Shown here in pieces: positions 1 to 5,352 of a stretch of DNA of 5,730 nt. Under the pieces are notes generated by a model. The model did no database searches. It was not told the DNA's origin and saw nothing but the letters and a program-made list of their open reading frames with translations. The stretch spans positions 1 to 5,730 of the forward strand of contig JBJXFE010000015.1 of assembly GCA_046153875.1 (NCBI GenBank), in the 5' to 3' direction. The DNA is from JBJXFE01 sp046153875. GTDB taxonomy: Bacteria; Planctomycetota; Phycisphaerae; Phycisphaerales; UBA1924. Both the position numbers and the translations under genes were made by a program. Every line of letters begins with the position of its first letter. Within the stretch, counting starts at the first letter, position 1.

Positions 1-42
1 AGCGACCGCATACACATCGACCCTTTCATGATCGAACGGCAC
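1..42 (-). CDS. Four-helix-bundle (23S rRNA IVP-type) protein, 5' end only
   Basis: Only the first 14 codons are in the window; the gene continues past position 1. Reading from a GTG at 42 gives VPFDHERVDVYAVA, the typical opening of the small four-helix-bundle proteins first described from 23S rRNA intervening sequences and related to the Avd accessory proteins of diversity-generating retroelements. Members are usually about 120 residues and their function outside retroelements is unknown. The GTG start is supported by a strong AGGAGG six bases upstream and by the second copy at 5675, where identity begins to read as the same protein. The frame stays open upstream of the GTG, but the frame upstream differs between the two copies, so that part is leader. 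No reverse transcriptase or variable-repeat pair is visible here. The family call rests on 14 residues plus the second copy. Confidence 0.7.
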   Translation of the reverse strand, partial: MPFDHERVDVYAVA

Positions 43-64
43 CTGCGGCCTCCTCGGGCAAGCC

Positions 65-99
65 GGGCGGGGGAGCGGGAGCGGGACCGGGAGCGGGGG
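65..99 (+). other. G-quadruplex motif in the four-helix-bundle leader
   Basis: Six runs of three or more G (65-67, 69-73, 77-79, 83-85, 89-91, 95-99) are separated by loops of only 1 to 3 bases, with the last five runs spaced six bases apart as a hexamer repeat (GGGAGC/GGGACC). This satisfies the usual intramolecular quadruplex pattern. The G-rich strand is the template strand of the leftward gene starting at 42. The right-hand copy of the leader has only three such runs and would not form the same structure on its own. Confidence 0.6.
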
Positions 100-121
100 A
101 CATCCGCCTATCGAGCATCGC

Positions 122-554
122 ACCCCCAGCAACATCGGGGCGAGTCCATCGAGCTGATGCGTACGTGGGCCGCCGGCGATCGGGCAGCCTTCGAGCCCAT
201 CGCGATTCGCGACTTCGATGGCGACGGGGCACGCGAACTCGCGCTGCGCCGCGACGCCGACGAGGCGCACGATCTCGGCCTTGTCCGTCGCAATTGTGGG
301 GGCGTGGGAGCTCGTGTCGACGGGCTCAGCCTCGAGCGGCCGCCGGTGGACCTCGCCGGCGGGCCTCCTGACGTTGTAGGTCGGTCGGCTCGGACGTGAG
401 CGGCGCGGGGCGCCCCAATCCGCGGCCATCAGCTCCGCAAGCGTGTCCACGGTCGTGTGGTCGAACACGAGCACGGGCAAGCCCTCTGGACCCGAAGGCG
501 CCGGGCACCACCAGCGCGAGTTGGATCCGCCTGTTCCTGGAGCGGGGATGAACC
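122..554. other. Stretch without a supported gene between tRNA and four-helix-bundle gene
   Basis: No convincing intact gene is seen on either strand. The minus frame in phase with the gene at 42 has no stop from about 552 down to 1, but it passes through leader sequence that shifts frame relative to the other copy, so the openness is probably a result of high GC. A plus-strand frame at 28-399 is also open and resembles no family I know. The only recognisable trace is a short carrier-protein-like match near 412-529, listed separately. The stretch lies directly downstream of a tRNA 3' end, a common insertion point for foreign DNA, but no integrase is visible. Confidence 0.5.
412..529 (-). pseudogene. 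Possible relic of a polyketide-synthase acyl carrier protein end
   Basis: On the minus strand, 529-500 reads RIQLALVVPG. After a frame change, about 477-427 reads VLVFDHTTVDTLAELM. In modular polyketide synthases the last helices of the carrier domain typically read like LRxRLxxALGxxLPATLVFDHPTVxALAxxL, so both pieces match in the right order. They are in different frames with a short intervening stretch, and no serine-bearing phosphopantetheine motif is seen because the tRNA lies immediately upstream. This is a relic at best. The match is short and could be chance in such GC-rich DNA. Confidence 0.22.
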
Positions 555-629
555 TGGCAGTCCCTAGGGGAGTCGAACCCCTCTTTTCAGGTTGAAAACC
601 AGACGTCCTAACCGATAGACGAAGGGACC
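555..629 (-). tRNA. tRNA-Glu(UUC)
   Basis: The minus strand folds into a full cloverleaf. The acceptor stem GGTCCCT (629-623) pairs with AGGGACT (565-559), including one G-U pair. The D-arm GTC/GAC follows, then an anticodon arm TCTGG-TTTTCAA-CCTGA with a T-T mismatch in its middle pair. The four-base variable region AAAG is typical for tRNA-Glu, and the T-arm is AGGGG-TTCGACT-CCCCT. The anticodon TTC lies at 596-594 and reads glutamate codons GAA and GAG. The discriminator G at 558 is followed by an encoded CCA (557-555), so no tRNA nucleotidyltransferase is needed for first maturation. All key invariant bases (TTCGA loop, T33, GG in the D-loop) are present, so it looks functional despite the mismatch. 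Confidence 0.95.
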
Positions 630-769
630 GCACTGGCTCGATGACTGGCCGATATAGCGGTTGGCAAGACAGAGAGCAACCCGCCTCGGGCCCACATCGA
701 CGACATCACCAGCGCGCCTCTTGCCGCGGCCACCATGACGGCCAACACGATGAACACCCGTCGAACCAT
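608..769 (-). pseudogene. Short ORF with N-terminal membrane segment, running into the tRNA
   Basis: An ATG at 769 lies five bases after a strong GAGGAG ribosome-binding site and just after the stop of the TetR-like remnant (TGA at 774-772), an arrangement typical of translationally coupled genes. The 53-residue product begins MVRRVFIVLAVMVAAARGAL, a basic start followed by a hydrophobic stretch, like a signal peptide or first membrane helix. The frame then passes through the tRNA promoter and 22 bases into the tRNA gene, where it meets a TAG. The likeliest reading is the 5' remnant of a membrane or exported protein gene cut off when the tRNA region and this debris were joined. It may equally be a short chance frame behind a good ribosome-binding site. 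Confidence 0.3.
651..679 (-). promoter_or_regulatory. Probable sigma-70-type promoter of tRNA-Glu
   Basis: On the minus strand TTGCTC (679-674) and TATATC (656-651) are separated by exactly 17 bases. This would start transcription near 644, giving a leader of about 15 bases before the tRNA 5' end at 629. The -10 box is the only T/A-rich hexamer in this GC-rich neighbourhood. The -35 box matches the consensus only in TTG, so the call rests mainly on position and spacing. Confidence 0.45.
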
Positions 770-771
770 GT

Positions 772-1015
772 TCACTCCTCGGGCACGAAGTCCAACGTCA
801 AGTCAACGAACTGGCGGATGGCCTCGGGCGACGGTGCAGCGCGGGCCTGGAGCAGCAGCGCCTGCATCGACATCGCGAGGTGCGCCGCGCAGGCCTCCAC
901 CGGCTCGTCGGGCGACGTGCGTGGGCAGCGGTCGAGCGTCGCTCGGTCCTGTCCGCGAATGTGGGGGGGGCCTGCGCGCGCCCTCCGTCCCCATGATGAA
1001 TCCCTGCCCGCGCAC
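772..1015 (-). pseudogene. TetR-like regulator, C-terminal remnant with frameshift
   Basis: In the frame ending at the TGA 774-772 the last 40 or so residues include HLAMSMQALLLQAR and PEAIRQFVDLTLDFVPEE, the amphipathic helices that end many TetR/AcrR-family repressors (ligand-binding and dimerisation part). Upstream the frame has no good start. In the neighbouring frame, just before a run of eight C on the minus strand (970-963), the peptide GQGFIMGTEGARRPP appears; dropping one C joins the two frames without a stop. No DNA-binding helix-turn-helix is present because the 625-residue gene ends only 60 bases upstream. It therefore lacks the N-terminal half and probably carries a homopolymer frameshift. 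The TetR assignment rests on helix pattern, not on a diagnostic motif. Confidence 0.4.
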
Positions 1016-1031
1016 CGAGCGGGCCCGTCAT

Positions 1032-1050
1032 GCGGCGACGAAGGCGCCGC
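1032..1050 (-). terminator. Hairpin after the 625-residue gene, possible weak terminator
   Basis: GCGGCG (1050-1045 on the minus strand) pairs perfectly with CGCCGC (1037-1032) across a seven-base loop, 25 bases after the stop of the large gene. No T-tract follows, so it is not a canonical intrinsic terminator. In DNA of this composition such stems also arise by chance. Confidence 0.2.
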
Positions 1051-1074
1051 CTTCCCGCAGGAGCGCCGGTCGGG

Positions 1075-2952
1075 TCAATACTGCCCCATCACGCCGCGTC
1101 GCCAGTCGTGCGTGGTCGGCAGGACGTTGGCGAGGGCGGGCTCGATCGCGACCCGATCGGGCACGGCGACCCGCAGGGTGGCGCCGACCGCGACGCCCTC
1201 TGGGAGCGCCGACGCGTCGACGCGCGACCGCAGCTCGGGACCGAGCCACAACACACCGTCCGGCACGGCCCGCAGCCAGCGGCGGACCCAACCGCGGCGG
1301 GTGGTGCACTGGCCGTGCACGCCGCAGCACTGCTCGTAGGACGTCACCTCAACCGCGGGCGGGGCGCCGCGCCGGCTCACGAACGCCTGGGTGAGGGCCC
1401 CTGCGCGCGCGACCGCGTCGATCGCGGCCACCAACGCTGTCTCGGCGCCCGGCGGCGCTGCCTGGACGGCGATGGCCAGGACGGTCGCGGTGTCGGGCGC
1501 CGCGATGACGCCGCTGCCCAGCGCCACGCGGACCGTGCTCGTGTCGGGTCCGTCTTCTTGGCCCCCGAACCGGAGCTCGACCATCGCGGCCTCGCCGGCG
1601 GCCGACAGCGTCTTCTTCCAGGCGCCACCGTCGAAGAAGCCGGCCGCGGCGCCCGACCAGAACTTCGGCGCGGCCATGGTGAACGCGGCGAGCAGTCCGC
1701 CCCGGCCGGCCGGAAAGATGGTCCGGGCGACCCGACCTTCGGCGGGCGCGTACGGCGCGAGCGCCTGAAGCACCGGTTGAAGGCGCGCGACGGCGTCCAC
1801 GCGCTCGAGGTCGCACACGACGAGCGCGTTGAGCCAGCCCTCCTCGTCGAGGGCGTCGATCATCATCGGCGGCACGGCGGGGTCTGCCCGCAGCGGGCGC
1901 CGTTCGGTGGACCGGACCGCGACCGGCGCCTTCGCTTCGCCGAGCACGGCTCCGCTGCCGTCTCGAAGGCGGAGCGTCAGCGTGGCGGCGCCCGGCGCGA
2001 CCGCGGCGCCCATCGCCGCGATCTGAAACGAGCACGCCCGCAGGGCGGCGATCGCGCGCTGGGGGTTCTTCTGCAGCGCGACGGGGTCGAGATCGACGCC
2101 CGCGGCGACGTCGACCGGAAGCCAGGCGGCGCCGTTCTCCAGGGGCACGCTGCCGATGCGACCGGGCGTCGGAGGCAACAACGAGCAGCCCACCGCGTGC
2201 CACTGGACGACGTCGGTGTCGGTCTCGACCTCGACGCGCAGCCCGTGAAACCCGCTCGCGTTGCTCCGGACGTGCAGCACGGCGACCACCGGCGCGCCGA
2301 CCGCGCTCGCAGGGGGCGCTTGGACCATCGACACCGCCAACCGCGGCGGGCCGGCCACCGGAGCCAGGGCCGCGGCGTGTGCGTCCCGGAAATGGAGGTG
2401 GACGGTGCCCGCGGGCCAGCCGGCGCCCGCCTGGTACGCGTAGCCGACAGCGACTCGCTCCGCGTCCATCCCGAGCGCGCGCGCGAGCGGGCCCAGGGCG
2501 GCCTCCGCGAACAGGGCGTCACGGGTGAACGCGTCGGGCAGCGCGTCCGGCGCGGCACCTGCGAGGTGGGCCCACGCGGCGACGTGTCGCTCCGGCTTGG
2601 TCTTGCGGGTGCCCATGATCTGGGGCGCGCTGTCAAACCGATCGCGTTGCTTGCCGCCTTCGAACAGCGTCAGCCGCAGCGCGTCGGAGTCGAACACGCG
2701 GACGAGCACCGCGGGCGCGCCCAACTGACCGGACAGCACGGACGCGAAGCCTTCGAGCGGCGCGTCGTCGCCCCCGTCGGCGGCGTCGTCGAGCAGCGCG
2801 ACCCAGCCGCCGCCGGGCACGAGCGCGACGTTGCGGTCGGCCTCCTGGTCGCTCGGGCTCAGCCCCTGCTGGGCGAGCGCGGCGCGGACGGTCGCCGCCA
2901 CGGCGGCAAGGTCTTCGGTGCGCACGTGGAGGCCGGCGAATGTAGATCCCAT
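1075..2952 (-). CDS. Conserved-looking hypothetical protein, 625 residues, function unknown
   Basis: This is the largest intact gene of the window, with strong third-position GC bias throughout. The ATG at 2952 was chosen because AGGA lies eight bases upstream and the protein then opens MGSTFAGLHVRTEDL, a well-formed strand and helix. An ATG at 2961 sits on top of that site, and longer starts up to 3285 add low-complexity sequence. I recognise no catalytic domain. Visible parts are an N-terminal alpha/beta segment (1-130) with VLVRVFDSDALRLTLFEGG at 82-100, a charged turn RDRFDSAP (103-110), a strand-rich middle (205-345), and a C-terminal part (360-625) with DALDEEGWLNALVVCDLERV, a cysteine/histidine cluster CCGVHGQC at 542-549, and LWLGPEL at 568-574. 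There is no signal peptide or membrane helix, so it is probably cytoplasmic. The C-terminal layout faintly recalls DUF3396/DUF5953-type proteins of myxobacteria, some linked to type VI secretion immunity; that is a weak guess. It appears monocistronic. Confidence 0.85.
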   Translation of the reverse strand: MGSTFAGLHVRTEDLAAVAATVRAALAQQGLSPSDQEADRNVALVPGGGWVALLDDAADGGDDAPLEGFASVLSGQLGAPAVLVRVFDSDALRLTLFEGGKQRDRFDSAPQIMGTRKTKPERHVAAWAHLAGAAPDALPDAFTRDALFAEAALGPLARALGMDAERVAVGYAYQAGAGWPAGTVHLHFRDAHAAALAPVAGPPRLAVSMVQAPPASAVGAPVVAVLHVRSNASGFHGLRVEVETDTDVVQWHAVGCSLLPPTPGRIGSVPLENGAAWLPVDVAAGVDLDPVALQKNPQRAIAALRACSFQIAAMGAAVAPGAATLTLRLRDGSGAVLGEAKAPVAVRSTERRPLRADPAVPPMMIDALDEEGWLNALVVCDLERVDAVARLQPVLQALAPYAPAEGRVARTIFPAGRGGLLAAFTMAAPKFWSGAAAGFFDGGAWKKTLSAAGEAAMVELRFGGQEDGPDTSTVRVALGSGVIAAPDTATVLAIAVQAAPPGAETALVAAIDAVARAGALTQAFVSRRGAPPAVEVTSYEQCCGVHGQCTTRRGWVRRWLRAVPDGVLWLGPELRSRVDASALPEGVAVGATLRVAVPDRVAIEPALANVLPTTHDWRRGVMGQY

Positions 2953-3274
2953 GGCGCCCATCCTACCGTCTCGCCTGGCGGTGGGCTTCGACTGGGGTGA
3001 GGCGACCGGATCGTGGACCGTCGTCGCGGCCTCGGCGTTCGCAGGAACCCTTATCGGTGTCGCAAGCGCCCCCGAAGCCCGTCGCGAACCGGTCCGCCAC
3101 CCCGTCGTGGTGGTACCAGCCGACCAGGTGCCGCTCGACGTCGTCTCGCCTGTCCGCGGATCGCGAGCGGAGGCTAGACCGTGGTACCAAAGGTACGCAG
3201 CGACGCCGCACCAACACGGCGTTCGTCGCGCAGCTGCTTGCCCATCCCTCTGGGCCACCCGGGCCGACGACATC
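2953..3274. other. Intergenic stretch with no supported gene
   Basis: The 322 bases between the 625-residue gene and the repeat array hold no gene I can support. A minus-strand frame (stop near 2963) is open across it and includes HLVGWYHHDGVADRF around 3070-3140, which reads more like real protein than its surroundings. It has no clear start or family and may be a relic. The promoter of the 625-residue gene should lie here, but no convincing -35/-10 pair stands out. The nine-base word GTGGTACCA occurs twice about 70 bases apart, without further structure. Confidence 0.5.
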
Positions 3275-3577
3275 GGATCGGCCACTCACAGGCACGTGAG
3301 ACGATGATCCCCGCGCGGGATCCGCCACTCACGTGCACGTCAACCTCCGATCCCGCGCGAGATCACGCGTTCATAGGCACCGTGGATCGTCCCGCCCCGC
3401 GGGATCCGCCTCTCACGACCAGGTGAGTCGCCGACCACCGCACGGGGAAGTCGATCCACCAGGCGCGGGAGTGGCCCGATCCGCGCGGGATCCCGATCCA
3501 CCAGACACCGAAGCGGCGGATCCCGTGCGGGACCGTCGGCTCAGATGCACCGAAGCGCCGAATTCCGCTCCGCCGAG
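3275..3577. repeat. Decayed tandem array, ~42-bp period, seven units, with GATCC palindromes
   Basis: Units start at about 3275, 3318, 3360, 3402, 3452, 3494 and 3536, with spacings of 43, 42, 42, 50, 42 and 42. Shared words recur at the same phase: GCCACTCAC at 3281 and 3324 (GCCTCTCAC at 3408), CGATCCACCAG at 3452 and 3494, CACCGAAGC at 3506 and 3548. Each junction carries an imperfect palindrome of the form GATCCC-CGCG-GGGATC (for example 3306-3322, 3349-3364, 3479-3493, 3518-3534). Unit identity is low, so the array is old or only part of it is constrained. The period is a multiple of three: in one plus frame it gives 14-residue repeats beginning PARDPPLT or PARDHAF, but no gene with a good start covers it. 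There are no regularly spaced unique spacers, so this is not a CRISPR. The last unit contains the first ATG of the nuclease fragment. Confidence 0.72.
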
Positions 3578-4141
3578 CCCCGTCGAGCGTCCTCGTTCGC
3601 CGTCATCGAGGCCGTTCGGTGCTTCAAGGGCCCGCCCACCGAAGCGGAGCGCATCGCGGACGACGGACTGTCGGCGGCCCTGGCTCCTGGACTCGTCGCG
3701 CGCTGGCCCGATGGCACCGAGGTCTCGTACAACGCCACCTATACGCGGAACCAGGGCTTCCATGGCCGCTCCTGGTCTCTGATGCTGCGGCCCGACGTGG
3801 CGCTCTGGAGCCCGACCGGCCCATCCCGTGGGCTTCACTTGCTCGACGCCAAGTTCAAGCTCGTCGGATCCCTGGACGGCGACGACGAGGCACAGGGCAG
3901 GGCCCGGCGAGACGACCTGCACAAGATGCACGCCTATCGGGACGCGATTCCGGAAGCGCGGTCGGCGTGGGTGATGTTCCCCGGGACCACGTCTCGGCAC
4001 TGGGAGCCCGGCGACGCGCCAGGGCTCCAGGGCGTCGGCGCCGTTCCCGTCGTCCCCGGGGAGGACCAGGCGGCACTTCGAACGATCGTCGGGCGAATGT
4101 TGGGCGCAGAAGCGCTAGCGGCGTCTCCGGAGGCGGCCTGA
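3545..4141 (+). pseudogene. PD-(D/E)XK nuclease domain of a DUF2357/DUF524 protein, N-terminus missing
   Basis: The 198-residue product matches the C-terminal nuclease part of the DUF524/DUF2357 family (PD-(D/E)XK_7), proteins that are usually 500-800 residues and occur in McrBC-like or other restriction and defence loci. Visible nuclease elements are a helix with EAVRCFKGPP (22-31), YNATYTR (62-68), the catalytic aspartate in LRPDVALW (D84), the D-x-K of LLDAKFKL (D101, K103), and DLHKMHAYRDAI (124-135), which is highly typical. The active-site set is therefore complete. The whole N-terminal DUF2357 region is missing. The first ATG (3545) lies inside the upstream tandem array and has no good ribosome-binding site; the frame is open only back to a TAG at 3374. 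No McrB-type GTPase or other partner is present. It may be a dead 3' remnant or a stand-alone nuclease; the missing translation signal favours the former. Confidence 0.8.
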
Positions 4142-4186
4142 AAGCCCTCTCCCGCCCCGACCTCCTCCACGGCAACAGCTAGCGAG

Positions 4187-4543
4187 GTGGCCGGCATCGG
4201 CGACCAGTGCGTCGCGGGGCTCGGCCGCTGCCTTGCGGCCACGACCGACCGCGCAACGCGCGAGGGCCTGCTGAGCGACGTGTTCGCCGTCTACCGCTGG
4301 GACGCGCTCGACCACGGCGGGTACGGCATGGACGACGCCCCCCGCAAGGTGCTCCTCGGCGGCACCACGCCGGCAGAGAGCGCCCTGGACCTGCTCCGAC
4401 GCCTCGTCGCCGTCCTGCTCGCCCACGGGACAAAGGCCGCCCGCGCCGATGCGGCCGAGCTGCGCCAGCGCCTCGACGCCCTGGAGCGGGGCCACCTGCG
4501 CGGAGCCACGGCAGCGCTCTGGGTGCCGGCTAACGCCGTGTGA
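4187..4543 (+). CDS. Hypothetical protein, possibly a fragment of a SWIM-zinc-finger-associated helical protein
   Basis: The 118-residue product starts at a GTG 45 bases after the nuclease stop and in the same frame. A weak purine stretch (AGCGAG) precedes it. It is mainly helical, with a central segment LLSDVFAVYRWDALDHGG (28-45) followed by YGMDDAPRKVLLGGTTPAE (46-64) and a charged helix ELRQRLDALERGHL (91-104). The pattern of a helix ending in VYRWD, then GGxG(L/M)xD(D/E)xPxxLLxxTTPEE, is one I associate with C-terminal regions of SWIM-zinc-finger-type proteins of several hundred residues. No zinc-finger cysteines are present here. If that is right, the gene is truncated at both ends. The alternative is an unrelated small helical protein. 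Its 3' end overlaps the convergent DHFR-family gene by 14 bases. Confidence 0.45.
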   Translation: MAGIGDQCVAGLGRCLAATTDRATREGLLSDVFAVYRWDALDHGGYGMDDAPRKVLLGGTTPAESALDLLRRLVAVLLAHGTKAARADAAELRQRLDALERGHLRGATAALWVPANAV

Positions 4544-5174
4544 ACGTGAGGTGCGTGTGGCCCGCCCCCGTGGACACCGACTCCACGTTGTAGCCCGACT
4601 CGAAGCCTTCGAGGCCGTCCCATAGCCGCACCCCGCGGCCGAGAAGGACCGGGGTGACCACCACGTGCAGCAGGTCCACGAGACCGGCGGCGAGGAAGTC
4701 GCGGACGACCGTGGGCCCGCCGCCGATCCGCACGTCGAGCCCGCCGGCCGCCTCCTGCGCCAGGCGGAGCGCCTCGTGGGGGGTGGCGTCCACGAAGTAG
4801 AAGGTGGTTCCTCCCTCCACCACGAGCGGCGGGCGCGTATGGTGCGTGAGCACGAACACGGGAGTGTGAAACGGCGGGTCGTCCCCCCACCAGCCGCGCC
4901 AGCCGTCGTCGGTCCACGGGCCGCGCTGGGGGCCAAACTTGTTGCGGCCCATGATCTCCGCGCCAATCCGCGGACCCCATTGGCTCGCGAACGCCTCGTC
5001 GACGCCCCGGGTTCCGTCGGACTCGCCCAACATCGCGCGGAACGTCCGGGTCGCCTTGAACCATTCCATCAGCCGCATACCCGCATGGCCGAACGGGGCC
5101 TCCAACGACTGGCCCTCACCGGTGCCGTAGCCGTCGAGCGAGATCGCGAAGTTGTGTACACGCACGCGTCCCAT
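4530..5174 (-). CDS. Dihydrofolate reductase family protein (RibD C-terminal domain)
   Basis: The 214-residue protein is a full-length single-domain member of the DHFR-like/RibD_C family (YyaP/YwjB type), NADPH-dependent cytoplasmic reductases whose substrate is mostly unknown. Motifs in order are the N-terminal strand with SLDGYG (12-17), the cofactor-side EIMGRNKFGP (73-82), TPVFVLTHHTRPP (104-116), GGTTFYFVD (121-129), then GGGPTVVRDFLAAGLVDLLH (151-170) and VVVTPVLLGRGVRLWDGL (171-188), the hallmark C-terminal block. It is not classical FolA, which lacks this C-terminal signature. The ATG at 5174 has a G-rich ribosome-binding stretch (GGGGGGGA) a few bases upstream. No premature stop or frameshift is seen. 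It is divergent from an ArsR-type regulator remnant, with about 180 bases between starts, which hints that it was once under that repressor's control. Confidence 0.93.
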   Translation of the reverse strand: MGRVRVHNFAISLDGYGTGEGQSLEAPFGHAGMRLMEWFKATRTFRAMLGESDGTRGVDEAFASQWGPRIGAEIMGRNKFGPQRGPWTDDGWRGWWGDDPPFHTPVFVLTHHTRPPLVVEGGTTFYFVDATPHEALRLAQEAAGGLDVRIGGGPTVVRDFLAAGLVDLLHVVVTPVLLGRGVRLWDGLEGFESGYNVESVSTGAGHTHLTFTRR

Positions 5175-5294
5175 GTCCCCCCCGCCCGGAGCTTACGGGC
5201 GCGGGAACGCGCGCGCCACGCGGTGGACGGAAAAGCAACCCTGTCGCGTCGGATCCGGTCGCTCCCGCGGCCGTCCTAGGCGCCGGATACATCC

Positions 5295-5316
5295 ACCGTT
5301 CGGATCGATGAACGGT
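5295..5316. promoter_or_regulatory. Inverted repeat, possible operator between divergent genes
   Basis: ACCGTTC (5295-5301) and GAACGGT (5310-5316) are perfect inverted arms of seven bases around an eight-base centre that includes ATCGAT. It lies between the divergent DHFR-family gene and the ArsR-type gene, 37 bases before the ArsR ATG at 5353. ArsR-family dimers bind imperfect 12-2-12 type palindromes, so an autoregulatory site is possible, but the arms are short. The 5175-5294 part of the gap shows no convincing promoter. Confidence 0.3.
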
Positions 5317-5352
5317 CCGCAGAGCGCGAGACGTGACGACCGAGACCTAGAT

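Larger units (their letters stand above)
1..121. repeat. Inverted repeat, left copy (four-helix-bundle leader plus gene start)
   Basis: The minus strand of this segment matches the plus strand at 5609-5716. The core, 82 down to 1, matches 5635-5716 with 7 mismatches in 82 bases and no gaps. A second identical block, GCGATGCTCGATAGG, lies at 121-107 here and at 5609-5623 there. Between the two blocks this copy is about 12 bases longer because of extra CCCGGT/CCCGCT hexamer units. The repeat covers the leader, ribosome-binding site and first 14 codons, so both the gene and its upstream control region were duplicated. The two copies point outward from the window. Confidence 0.88.

Noticed and set aside
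1..42. Diversity-generating retroelement, suggested by an Avd-like four-helix-bundle protein
   Set aside because: No reverse transcriptase and no template/variable repeat pair with adenine-specific differences is visible; mismatches between the two copies are not adenine-biased.
28..399. Plus-strand ORF of 123 residues opposite the four-helix-bundle leader
   Set aside because: Its start lies antisense to another gene start, it crosses the duplicated leader, and no family resemblance is seen; a DFDGDG string alone is not enough to call a calcium-binding repeat.
558..629. tRNA pseudogene because of the T-T mismatch in the anticodon stem
   Set aside because: All other stems, invariant bases, encoded CCA and a promoter-like upstream element are intact; one internal mismatch is tolerated.
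641..1394. Two overlapping plus-strand ORFs over the TetR-like remnant
   Set aside because: Composition is arginine/serine-rich, no ribosome-binding sites, and they lie antisense to recognisable minus-strand peptides.
2686..2697. GGAGTCGAAC shared with the tRNA T-arm region, as a possible attachment site
   Set aside because: Only ten bases match, it lies inside coding sequence of the large gene, and no integrase is present.
1030..3000. Long plus-strand open frame opposite the 625-residue gene
   Set aside because: It is very rich in R, G, A and H with no motifs and mirrors the codon bias of the minus-strand gene; a GC-driven antisense shadow.
2953..3285. N-terminal extension of the 625-residue gene to a start at 3285
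   Set aside because: The extra 111 residues are low-complexity T/G/S/R-rich sequence without a ribosome-binding site, whereas AGGA precedes the ATG at 2952 at good spacing.
3181..3426. 81-residue plus-strand ORF carrying 14-residue repeats
   Set aside because: The repeats follow from the 42-bp DNA period; no family or credible translation start was found.
3275..3577. CRISPR array
   Set aside because: Units are divergent throughout, contiguous and without unique spacers; no cas genes.
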